From NCBI GenBank assembly GCA_021808665.1, contig JAKBBA010000190.1, positions 1-5,549 of the forward strand: 5,549 nt of DNA. The letters run 5' to 3'. A program made the translations under genes and the position numbers. Within the stretch, counting starts at the first letter, position 1. Every line of letters starts with the position of its first letter. The notes beneath the pieces were generated by a model, which saw only the letters and a list, made by a program, of their open reading frames with translations, ran no database searches and was not told where the DNA came from. This DNA comes from Actinomycetes bacterium. GTDB taxonomy: Bacteria > Actinomycetota > Acidimicrobiia > Acidimicrobiales > Palsa-688. Below are positions 1 through 5,446 of this stretch, in pieces.

Positions 1-146
1 GGCAGGTGTCGGGGCGCAACGATCTGCCTTTCGCCGAGCTGTGCCGCTTGGACTACGCCTACGTGTCGTCGTGGTCCCTGTGGTGGGACCTCTCCATCCT
101 GTGGCGCACACCGGGCCGGGTCTTCGGTCAGGACGGGGCTTACTGA
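1..146 (+). CDS. Undecaprenyl-phosphate sugar phosphotransferase (bacterial sugar transferase), C-terminal fragment
   Basis: This is the end of a gene cut by the window's left edge. Reading in frame from base 3 gives 47 codons and a TGA at 144-146. The peptide begins QVSGRNDLPFAELCRLDYAY, continues with a Trp-rich segment (SSWSLWWDLSILWRTPG) and ends in DGAY. This matches the known C-terminus of the bacterial sugar transferase family (WbaP, WecP and CpsE types), in which a W-Q-V-S-G-R-(N/S) block is followed by F-x-E, then R-L-D-x-x-Y-V-x-x-W-S-L-x-x-D-(L/I)-x-I-L-x-R-T and an A-Y ending. Such enzymes move a sugar 1-phosphate from a UDP-sugar to undecaprenyl phosphate at the inner membrane, the first committed step of repeat-unit assembly. 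The catalytic and membrane parts lie upstream of the window, so the sugar cannot be predicted. Its place directly upstream of glycosyltransferases fits this role. Confidence 0.9.
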   Translation, partial: QVSGRNDLPFAELCRLDYAYVSSWSLWWDLSILWRTPGRVFGQDGAY

Positions 147-244
147 TATTGCACCTGCCCCGTACTCATGCCGCCGGAGACGGCCCCACGGGTGACCGGC
201 AATCGGCATCGAACCCACACTCCAGCAGGAGCGAGATCCGATAG
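147..244 (+). other. Short intergenic spacer
   Basis: These 98 bases separate the sugar transferase stop from the GT4 start. I see no coding potential, no T-run and no clear terminator. The only weak structure is GCCGG (173-177) facing CCGGC (196-200). The spacer ends with a candidate ribosome-binding site for the next gene. The two genes may be co-transcribed. Confidence 0.5.
228..232 (+). promoter_or_regulatory. Candidate ribosome-binding site (AGGAG) for the GT4 gene
   Basis: AGGAG lies 12 bases before the GTG at 245. The spacing is longer than the usual 5-9 bases. It still favours this GTG over the in-frame ATG at 299, which has no purine-rich site just upstream. Confidence 0.45.
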
Positions 245-1345
245 GTGACCCTCGACAGGAGCACACCCATCGATTCCAGTAGAGCTCACCAGAATCGGAT
301 GCCAACACTCACTCTGGCCTCCCTTGCCTCCAGCGAGGGCATGGGACAGCAGATGTACGAGGAACGAGTGAGGGAGTTGGCCGGGCCGCACATGGAGGGC
401 GCCTGCAATGTTCGGAGTATCGTCCTCCGAACACTTCGATCGCGGGAGTCGGGGACCCACAGGGTCCCAGCCAGAATGCTCTACTCGGGGTCAGAGCAGC
501 TTCGGGCAGCCATCGGACGGCTCTTGTACCGTGGGGCCACTGTTTCGCATCGTTTCGACCTTCGAATACCGCCCTTTGCGGGTCCCGAGGCGCTGACCAT
601 CCACGACGTGGTGTCCTGGAGATTCGATGACGAAGCCGTCCCTCCTCCTGCTAGTCGAGCCGAAGCGCAGCGGGCGGCGGCGGTGATCTGCGGATCGGCA
701 TTCGCAGCAGACGAGGTCCAGAGCGTGCTCGGGGTGAAGGACCCGATCGTCATACCGCACGGCGTTGCTCGTTCGTTCTTCGAGGCGACACCTTTCACGG
801 GATCCGAATTACAGGCACTCGGCCTCAACCGACCGCTAGTGACTCATATTGGGGGTTGCTCACGTCGCAAGAATCTGCATGCGTTGGCCAACGCCTGGCC
901 GCTCGTCAATCGGCAGAGCCCGGGAGCCCAACTCGTTCTCGTCGGCCGGGAGCATCCGACCAGGACGAACCTGTTCTCCTCTCTCCCCCAGACCGCCCTC
1001 CTAGGTCGGTTGCCTGACCCGTTGGTTCCGAGGCTGATTGCGTCCTCCGCCGTAGTGGTCGTGCCATCGCTGTACGAAGGATTCGGCCTCCCAGCGCTGG
1101 AGGGGATGGCAGGTGGAGCGGCCGTCGTCGCGTCCAATAGGAGTTCACTACCAGAGGTCTGCGCCGATGGCGCCCTTCTCGTGGAGCCGGATGCGACCGG
1201 CCTCTCCGAGGGGATCATAGAAGCTCTCCGCGGTGACTCGGACATCAGAGACATGACAGCCCGCGGGAGGACTCGGGCGGCGATGTTCACCTGGGAACGC
1301 AGCGTTGCGGCCCACGCCGAAGTCTGGAGCTCGCTCCTCCGGTGA
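245..1345 (+). CDS. Glycosyltransferase family 4 (GT-B fold) protein
   Basis: This 366-residue protein (348 if started at the ATG at 299) should transfer a sugar from a nucleotide-sugar donor to a lipid-linked acceptor in the cytoplasm or at the membrane face. The N-terminal half has a short beta-strand followed by EGMGQQMYEE (31-40), which resembles the glycine loop of GT4 acceptor domains. It also has IHDVVSW (119-125) and IPHGV (170-174), both usual in GT4 enzymes. The C-terminal Rossmann domain has GG-x-x-RRKN (203-210), LVLVG (230-234) and YEGFGLPALEGMA (277-289). That last segment gives the E-x7-E pair (E278 and E286) expected to bind the donor nucleotide sugar. SLPEV follows at 301-305. 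The length is normal for the family and no membrane segment is seen. Donor, acceptor and linkage cannot be read from sequence. The family call is firm, while the start is uncertain. Confidence 0.93.
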   Translation: MTLDRSTPIDSSRAHQNRMPTLTLASLASSEGMGQQMYEERVRELAGPHMEGACNVRSIVLRTLRSRESGTHRVPARMLYSGSEQLRAAIGRLLYRGATVSHRFDLRIPPFAGPEALTIHDVVSWRFDDEAVPPPASRAEAQRAAAVICGSAFAADEVQSVLGVKDPIVIPHGVARSFFEATPFTGSELQALGLNRPLVTHIGGCSRRKNLHALANAWPLVNRQSPGAQLVLVGREHPTRTNLFSSLPQTALLGRLPDPLVPRLIASSAVVVVPSLYEGFGLPALEGMAGGAAVVASNRSSLPEVCADGALLVEPDATGLSEGIIEALRGDSDIRDMTARGRTRAAMFTWERSVAAHAEVWSSLLR

Positions 1346-1381
1346 ACGCCTTCTCGGCGCTCCTAGGCGGCTACTCAAAGC

Positions 1382-1387
1382 AAAGGA
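1382..1387 (+). promoter_or_regulatory. Ribosome-binding site (AAAGGA) of the GT2 gene
   Basis: AAAGGA ends 9 bases before the GTG at 1397 and supports that start. It sits in the 51-base gap after the GT4 gene. That gap shows only a weak 5-bp inverted repeat (CGCCT 1347-1351 with AGGCG 1365-1369) and no T-run, so I do not call a terminator. Confidence 0.6.
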
Positions 1388-1396
1388 CGCCATTCG

Positions 1397-2338
1397 GTGA
1401 CGGAGCTGCGTAAGCTCGGGGGGGTCGACGCCTCGTCCGGAATCCCTAGCGAGCCGAAGCTCCTCGAGGTGGACGCTATCCTGGTCCATTACCGAAGCGA
1501 CGGGCTCCTGCTCGATCTTCTCGCTGATCTCGCCTCCCAAGAAGATGTGGTGGTCCACGTCCACATCATCGAGTGCGGTCGAGACGGCACGCTGGAACGG
1601 CTGGCCGATGACCAGGATCTCGACATTAGGACACCAGGGCAGAACCTTGGCTACACAGGCGGCAATAATCTAGCTCTGCCTGAGCTGAGCACGAGCGGCC
1701 GTCTGGTCCTGGTCATAAATCCAGACGTGCGGCTCTCGGGAACAAGGTGCCTGACCGAGCTCGCCAACGCCCTCTTGACCAATCCCCGTTTGGCGGCCCT
1801 CGCGCCGACGATTAGGACTCCAAAGGGACTCATCGAATACACAGACAGCCTGATCGATCTCGACACCAACCGAATCGAGCATACGGGCACGAACGTGGAT
1901 GCTTGGCCGCCTGAAAGTCCCGAATGTGTCGATCTGAGTTGGATCGACGGATCTTGCATCCTGTTCCGAGGGGAGGCGTTGGCTGATGTTGGACTCTTTG
2001 ACGAACAATTCTTTCTGTTTGCCGAGGAAGTCGACTGGTGCATGAGGGCTGGTCATCAAGGCTGGCGGCTAGCCGTGCATACACGGATCGAAATCACTCA
2101 TACCCGATCGGCGTCCTTCGGAAACTCACCCAAGGGCGCGTATTACTACTGGCGAAATCGCTATCTCTTGGGACAGAAGTATAAGGGATTTGGCCCCTGG
2201 ATCCTACCATGGCTACGCGCGCTCGTTCGATTCTGCATCACGCGGAACGCCCTCCGGACAAGACAGTCGCTATTCGCCATTCGCGGAGCCATCGATGCCA
2301 TCCGCTCGAGAGGCGGTCGCATGCCGAGGGACGAGTAG
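1397..2338 (+). CDS. Glycosyltransferase family 2, rhamnosyltransferase-like (GT-A fold)
   Basis: This 313-residue protein probably adds one sugar to a growing lipid-linked oligosaccharide. After about 24 leading residues the GT-A domain opens with VDAILVHYRS (25-34). Next comes NLGYTGGNN (83-91), the signature of the WbbL/RfbF-like GT2 branch often annotated as rhamnosyltransferase. VINPDV (106-111) is the equivalent of the metal-binding DxD. WIDGSC (182-187) comes before the helix FDEQFFLFAEEVDWCMRAG (201-219). There, EEVDWCMR fits the (E/D)-(E/D)-x-D-(W/L)-x-x-R motif that holds the probable catalytic acid. YYYWRNRYLL (249-258) is a common tail motif in this branch. The C-terminus is basic, with a weakly hydrophobic, Trp-rich patch (about 264-281) that may touch the membrane. 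The GTG start is backed by an AAAGGA site. Rhamnose as donor is an inference from the family branch only. Confidence 0.93.
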   Translation: MTELRKLGGVDASSGIPSEPKLLEVDAILVHYRSDGLLLDLLADLASQEDVVVHVHIIECGRDGTLERLADDQDLDIRTPGQNLGYTGGNNLALPELSTSGRLVLVINPDVRLSGTRCLTELANALLTNPRLAALAPTIRTPKGLIEYTDSLIDLDTNRIEHTGTNVDAWPPESPECVDLSWIDGSCILFRGEALADVGLFDEQFFLFAEEVDWCMRAGHQGWRLAVHTRIEITHTRSASFGNSPKGAYYYWRNRYLLGQKYKGFGPWILPWLRALVRFCITRNALRTRQSLFAIRGAIDAIRSRGGRMPRDE

Positions 2339-2528
2339 TCAACGTTATGCGCGAGTAAGGCCCCTTTCTGTCGCCCTGGTTATGCTCGCCTGCGGCCTCA
2401 TACACCTCCAGCTCCCACACGAACAGCCACCCCAATCCGCCGCCGCACGATTCGCATAAGCGTCAGGAGAACCGAAAATCCCATCCACAACTTTGGACGA
2501 CTTCTCAGGTTCGTGAGCCGTTACGATC

Positions 2529-2557
2529 AAGGTCCGGATCCTGGGATCGAGTATATT
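2529..2557 (+). promoter_or_regulatory. Possible promoter before the DTDE glycosyltransferase/exostosin pair
   Basis: TATATT at 2552-2557 matches the sigma-70 -10 consensus at five of six positions. It would give a leader of roughly 40 bases before the GTG at 2606. The position of a -35 box with a 17-base spacer (2529-2534, AAGGTC) does not resemble TTGACA, although actinobacterial -35 boxes are often poorly conserved. The support is the AT-rich box in GC-rich DNA and its position in an unusually wide gap. Confidence 0.25.
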
Positions 2558-2590
2558 CCACGCTACTTAGGCTCATGCTGAAACCGGAAC

Positions 2591-2596
2591 GGAAGG
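2591..2596 (+). promoter_or_regulatory. Ribosome-binding site (GGAAGG)
   Basis: GGAAGG lies 9 bases before the GTG at 2606 and fixes the start of the DTDE-type glycosyltransferase. Confidence 0.6.
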
Positions 2597-2605
2597 TGCT
2601 TTGCA

Positions 2606-3466
2606 GTGCAGACACGGGGCAGCGTTAACGCCTATGTACTTGCCTCGGATCCGGCTTGGCTGACGGTCAGCGTCGGGGCCTATTACCAGCACGTCGACCG
2701 CATCGTGGTCTCCTACGACGAGTCAGGGCACGGCTGGACCGGCCGTCCCGTCCACTCCTCACGTTGCATTTCGGAGCTCAAGGCAGTTGATCTCGATCGC
2801 AAACTGATTCTGGTCCCTGGCGACTACCGAGCCAAGAGCGGTGAGTCGCCATTGGAGGCGGAGACTCGGCAGCGTAACGTAGCCAGGTTGGAGGCTGCGA
2901 AGGGGGCTGATTGGGTGATTCAGATCGATACCGATGAGTATCTCCCCAGCTTCGCGTCACTGGTCCAGGCACTAGAAGTCGCAGCTCAGAGACGCCTGCC
3001 GGCAGTTGACTGGCCGATGAGGGTTCTCTACCGTGCGACGCGCAGCGGACGCTTTCTTGAGGTCGTCAACGCCGATGGTTCGGTCCACACTGATTATCCG
3101 GGTCATGTCGCCATCCGACCGGACCTACCCCTGGTCCACGCCCGCAGATCGGCGGCTCCATTTCTGCGACCAGTGCTGATAGGCGATCGGAGCAGCCTCA
3201 CCATTAGCCGCGAGCCTGAGGAAGGTGAAGAACGCTTGGAGGTCCTGACTACTGAAGACGCCATTCTGCACAATTCGTGGGCCAGAGGCATCCGAGACAC
3301 CTGGGCAAAGGTCTCGTCCTGGGGGCACAACGACGGCTACCGGACACAGGTCTATTTCGTGTCACAGTGGCTGCCATCCCCTCTTACGTGGAGACTCATG
3401 CGCAACTTCCACCCGATTTCGCCTGAAGCGTGGCCGCGCCTCGCTCGGACCCGGCTGGCAGATTGA
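2606..3466 (+). CDS. GT2-like glycosyltransferase with D-T-D-E metal motif
   Basis: This 286-residue protein is probably a cytoplasmic glycosyltransferase of the GT-A fold, from the 'glycosyl transferase family 2-like' group near GT92. It opens with NAYVLASDPAWLTVSVGAYYQHVDRIVVSYDES (8-40), a strand-helix-strand start in which A-Y-Y-x-H-V-D-R-I-V-V is typical of this group. ETRQRN (86-91) leads into ADWVIQIDTDEYL (101-113), where D108, D110 and E111 form the DxDE metal and donor-binding site. H222 in ILHNSWARG (220-228) sits where many such enzymes have a late metal-coordinating His. No signal peptide or membrane helix is seen. The length is in the usual range. The stop is followed after 3 bases by the exostosin-like gene, so the two are very likely co-translated and may build adjacent linkages. 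The sugar specificity is unknown. Confidence 0.85.
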   Translation: MQTRGSVNAYVLASDPAWLTVSVGAYYQHVDRIVVSYDESGHGWTGRPVHSSRCISELKAVDLDRKLILVPGDYRAKSGESPLEAETRQRNVARLEAAKGADWVIQIDTDEYLPSFASLVQALEVAAQRRLPAVDWPMRVLYRATRSGRFLEVVNADGSVHTDYPGHVAIRPDLPLVHARRSAAPFLRPVLIGDRSSLTISREPEEGEERLEVLTTEDAILHNSWARGIRDTWAKVSSWGHNDGYRTQVYFVSQWLPSPLTWRLMRNFHPISPEAWPRLARTRLAD

Positions 3467-3469
3467 ACG

Positions 3470-4438
3470 ATGAAAGTTTTCTTTCCCTCTGTTTTGTCGC
3501 CAACGTCGAATGGGGGGCCCGCGGCGATGTTCACCCAGTTGGCCCGCCAGGACCGCATCGGGATGCACGAAGTAGTGGACGATCCCGATGAAGCGGACCT
3601 CCTGCTCTTCACCGAGGCGCATCTTCTGGGTACCGACTGGAAGCTGTCGGCAATAAGGGACTCGCCATTATTCAAACGGTATCGTCACAAGTCTCTAGTA
3701 TATGACGAGCGCGATCGACCGTGGTGCTCCGTGCCGGGAGTCTACGTTTCGATGCCGTCTGCATCGTTCAATATGCGTCTGCAGCGATCCTGGTCCTACT
3801 TCAATATCCCAGAGCGGGATAGAGGTGCTGACCGAACAATTCTGGGTTCGTTTGTTGCTTCTCGTTCGGCTCGTTGTCGGGCTCCCCTGTTTGAGATACA
3901 TCATCCGAGAATGCTCATTGAAGAAGCAGTTGGTTTCATCTTTTACGACTCCTCCTCGAAAGACTACGCCCGTCGTAAGGGTCTATTCGAGGAATCGATC
4001 GTGAGCTCGAAGTTTGTGTTGTGCCCCAGGGGGCATGGTACGTCATCCATCCGAATGTACGAGGCAATGGCGGCGGGAAGCGTGCCGGTGGTCATCTCTG
4101 ACCATTGGGTCCCCCCAACAGGGGTCGACCTCGACGGTGCCATTCTTCGATGGCCAGAGGGACGGATCACCGGTCTCGTCGAGTTCTTGGAAAGCCAAGA
4201 GCCTGATTGGAGATCGATGTCCAGTCGAACGGCTGAAGTGTTTGACCGCTACTTCGCTCCGCCTGTCTCGTTCCACAACATCGTTGAACAATGCGCTCAC
4301 ATCCTGGGCTCGGGATTTCTGGCTAATTACCATCCCGAAACCCTCAGTCGGGCATGCTTGGCCTCTGCCCTAAATGCGACCTTGGTTCGATCGAGAGAGC
4401 GTGTCGTGCGGTTGCTGGCGCCGGTGCGAGGAACGTAG
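3470..4438 (+). CDS. Exostosin-like (GT47-type) glycosyltransferase
   Basis: This 322-residue protein resembles the exostosin family, GT-B glycosyltransferases best known from animal heparan sulfate synthesis and plant cell walls and also found in bacterial polysaccharide clusters. The strongest evidence is the C-terminal segment at 179-216: SSKFVLCPRGHGTSS (179-193), then RMYEAMAAGSVPVVISDHWVPP (195-216). It carries the family's S-K-F-x-L-x-P-x-G and R-x-x-E-A-x-x-x-G-x-x-P-V-(V/I) pattern, with E198 as the likely nucleotide-sugar-binding Glu. ILGSFVASRSARCRAPLFE (124-142) corresponds to the F-x-G-x...R segment that begins the C-terminal Rossmann domain. EADLLLF (41-47) fits a strand of the N-terminal domain. 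No membrane anchor is seen, unlike eukaryotic exostosins, so it should act in the cytoplasm. The ATG start has no clear ribosome-binding site, which points to coupling with the upstream stop at 3464-3466. Some stretches look less GC-rich than the flanking genes. Confidence 0.85.
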   Translation: MKVFFPSVLSPTSNGGPAAMFTQLARQDRIGMHEVVDDPDEADLLLFTEAHLLGTDWKLSAIRDSPLFKRYRHKSLVYDERDRPWCSVPGVYVSMPSASFNMRLQRSWSYFNIPERDRGADRTILGSFVASRSARCRAPLFEIHHPRMLIEEAVGFIFYDSSSKDYARRKGLFEESIVSSKFVLCPRGHGTSSIRMYEAMAAGSVPVVISDHWVPPTGVDLDGAILRWPEGRITGLVEFLESQEPDWRSMSSRTAEVFDRYFAPPVSFHNIVEQCAHILGSGFLANYHPETLSRACLASALNATLVRSRERVVRLLAPVRGT

Positions 4439-4561
4439 TGACGTCTGGGGTTGGCACGATCTGACGGACGTCCACCACCCGCCGCCCGCCGCCTGTATCG
4501 GACCGCCGCCAAGGCGCGTAGCGCCGGAGAGGATGCCGTATCGAGGCTCTCCAGCACTCCA

Positions 4562-4577
4562 GCCGGGGAACCCCGGC
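4562..4577 (+). repeat. Perfect GC-rich inverted repeat (hairpin)
   Basis: GCCGGGG (4562-4568) and CCCCGGC (4571-4577) are exact reverse complements separated by AA. The folded form would be a 6-bp GC stem with a GAAC loop. It lies 124 bases after the exostosin-like stop and is not followed by a T-run, so it is not a standard intrinsic terminator. It could be a U-less terminator of the kind proposed in actinobacteria, an RNA-stabilising stem, or chance in GC-rich DNA. Confidence 0.5.
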
Positions 4578-4632
4578 CGAGACGCTCACGGTTGCCCGCA
4601 CGAGCCGGACCCCGCTGCTTCATCATTCATTA

Positions 4633-4661
4633 TTGCCCTGAGCCCCCGTAGACACTATCTC
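4633..4661 (+). promoter_or_regulatory. Weak promoter candidate before the DUF218 gene
   Basis: TTGCCC (4633-4638) and TATCTC (4656-4661) are 17 bases apart, close to the most AT-rich patch in the gap. The -10 match is poor (about three to four of six), and the leader to 4804 would be about 135 bases. I list it only because the DUF218 gene is well separated from the genes before it. Confidence 0.15.
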
Positions 4662-4803
4662 GGGACCTGTATGTCGACTGCTCAACCTGGCTCGGTCAGC
4701 GGACTTCAGATCGGTAGCCGAGGCGGCTGCCGGCCCGCTGCGACGAACGCCGTCCTTCCTCCCGCGGGGCCAAGGGCCGAACTCGACGTGCGATCGTGGT
4801 CCT

Positions 4804-5385
4804 GTGTTTGGACCATCCGATCCGTCCGGGATCGATGCTCGACGGGCGCCACAGACCCCGAGACGGACCGCGCGGCTCGCCGCCTACGTAATCGGCCTGG
4901 TCATCGCAGCACTGGCCGTCGTCGCTTCGTCGTTGATGTTCGTGTGGCCGTCGTCGAGTGCGCCCCGGCCGGCCGACGCCATATTGGTGCTGAACGGCGC
5001 TGATGACGCAGAGCGGGCGCGCCTCGGCCTATCGTTGCTCCGACGCCGTTTCGCTCCTGTCATGCTCTTCTCCGAGGGCGCAGGAGGCAACGACTGCATC
5101 CGTTCCTCCACCCTCGACATCGTCTGCTTCGACCCGAAACCGGCCCGCACGGTCGGCGAGATCATGTACGCGTCCCGCTACGCCTCGGCCCACCACCTGA
5201 CCTCCCTGCTTGTGGTAGCCGGCCGTGAGCAGACATTCCGAGCCCGGCTGCTGGCCGCCCGGTGCTTCCCCGGACGGGTCCAGGTGCTTCCCGCTTCGAC
5301 CCACTGGTGGGAAGTTCCGTTCCAGGTGATATACGAGTGGGGGGCGACCATCAAGGCCGAAACCGTCAACTCCGGTTGCAGCTGA
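4804..5385 (+). CDS. YdcF/SanA/ElyC-family (DUF218) membrane-anchored protein
   Basis: This 193-residue protein has a basic N-terminus (about residues 13-24, many Arg), one hydrophobic helix (about 25-48, LAAYVIGLVIAALAVVASSL) and then a soluble domain, probably outside the membrane. The domain opens with RPADAILVLNGADDAERARL (55-74), the typical A-D-A-I-(V/L)-V-L-x-G start of DUF218. SLLRRRFAPVMLFSEG (77-92) matches its second strand. TVGEIMYASRYASAHHLTSLLVVAG (116-140) and REQTFRARL (141-149) match the T-x-x-(E/N) helix and the V-x-S/A-G...R-A segment, and a Y-E-W-G end (177-180) also fits. E. coli SanA and ElyC affect envelope integrity and lipid-carrier metabolism, but the reaction is not settled. 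Its place behind glycosyltransferases suggests a role with lipid-linked glycans. The GTG start lacks a clear ribosome-binding site and is uncertain. Confidence 0.82.
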   Translation: MFGPSDPSGIDARRAPQTPRRTARLAAYVIGLVIAALAVVASSLMFVWPSSSAPRPADAILVLNGADDAERARLGLSLLRRRFAPVMLFSEGAGGNDCIRSSTLDIVCFDPKPARTVGEIMYASRYASAHHLTSLLVVAGREQTFRARLLAARCFPGRVQVLPASTHWWEVPFQVIYEWGATIKAETVNSGCS

Positions 5386-5446
5386 CCGCGACCGAAACTA
5401 CCGTGGCCGTCCAGCCGGCAGGGGTGGGTGTGCAGAAGGGGGAACG
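5386..5446 (+). other. 61-base intergenic spacer
   Basis: The spacer is short, GC-rich and has no T-run or strong hairpin. It ends in the ribosome-binding site of the next gene, so read-through from the DUF218 gene is plausible. Confidence 0.4.
5434..5442 (+). promoter_or_regulatory. Strong ribosome-binding site (AGAAGGGGG) of the 3' gene
   Basis: A purine run with a near-ideal Shine-Dalgarno core sits 4-8 bases before the GTG at 5447. It is the best ribosome-binding site in the window. It is the main reason for calling the truncated gene that follows. Confidence 0.6.

Larger units (their letters stand above)
2339..2605 (+). other. 267-base intergenic region, no credible gene
   Basis: This gap is much wider than the 51-base and 3-base gaps between neighbouring genes. 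I find no ORF with a start, a ribosome-binding site and protein-like composition. The first part, about 2341-2460, remains open as an extension of a reading frame that overlaps the end of the GT2 gene, but it has no start of its own. The second part is less GC-rich and contains a TATATT box, listed separately. No hairpin with a T-run is visible. The region may hold the end of one transcription unit and the promoter of the next, or may be the scar of a lost gene. Confidence 0.5.
4439..4803 (+). other. 365-base stretch without a convincing gene
   Basis: I find no credible gene here on either strand. Reading frames that stay open through it are Pro/Arg/Ala-rich, lack domain motifs and look like products of GC-rich DNA. 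It contains two GACGTC palindromes (4440-4445 and within 4466-4473), a compact GC hairpin (4562-4577) and a short AT-rich patch at about 4620-4635. The frame of the downstream DUF218 gene is open back to base 4642 but offers no ATG, GTG or TTG before 4804. The stretch may be the scar of a lost gene, an untranslated leader or a transcription boundary. Confidence 0.5.

Noticed and set aside
2190..2459. + strand frame with a hydrophobic, lipobox-like stretch (VALVMLACG) in the 2339-2605 gap
   Set aside because: Its only starts lie inside the GT2 gene, it has no ribosome-binding site, and the part within the gap has no start codon. The lipobox resemblance is probably chance.
2345..2530. - strand 61-codon frame within the intergenic gap
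   Set aside because: It has a TTG start, no clear ribosome-binding site and no recognisable motif. I cannot support it as a gene.
3702..4004. + strand alternative frame inside the exostosin-like gene, considered as evidence of a frameshift
   Set aside because: The annotated frame carries the exostosin motifs on both sides (124-142 and 179-216) without a break, so no frameshift is needed.
4440..4473. Two GACGTC palindromes 26 bases apart just after the exostosin-like gene, considered as an operator or terminator
   Set aside because: Six-base GC palindromes are expected often in such DNA, the potential stem is short with a large loop, and there is no T-run.
4327..4626. - strand frames over the end of the exostosin-like gene and the gap
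   Set aside because: They are Arg-rich, show no known motif, and run antisense to conserved exostosin-like coding sequence.
4451..4651. + strand 66-codon frame starting at a TTG just after the exostosin-like stop
   Set aside because: Composition is low in complexity (Arg, Pro, Ala, Ser), no ribosome-binding site is evident, and third positions are not clearly GC-biased. It is probably non-coding.
4374..5003. Long + strand open frame (209 codons) spanning the gap and overlapping the exostosin-like and DUF218 genes
   Set aside because: It is Arg/Pro/Cys-rich, has no domain motif, and overlaps two well-supported genes in another frame. It looks like a by-product of GC-rich DNA.
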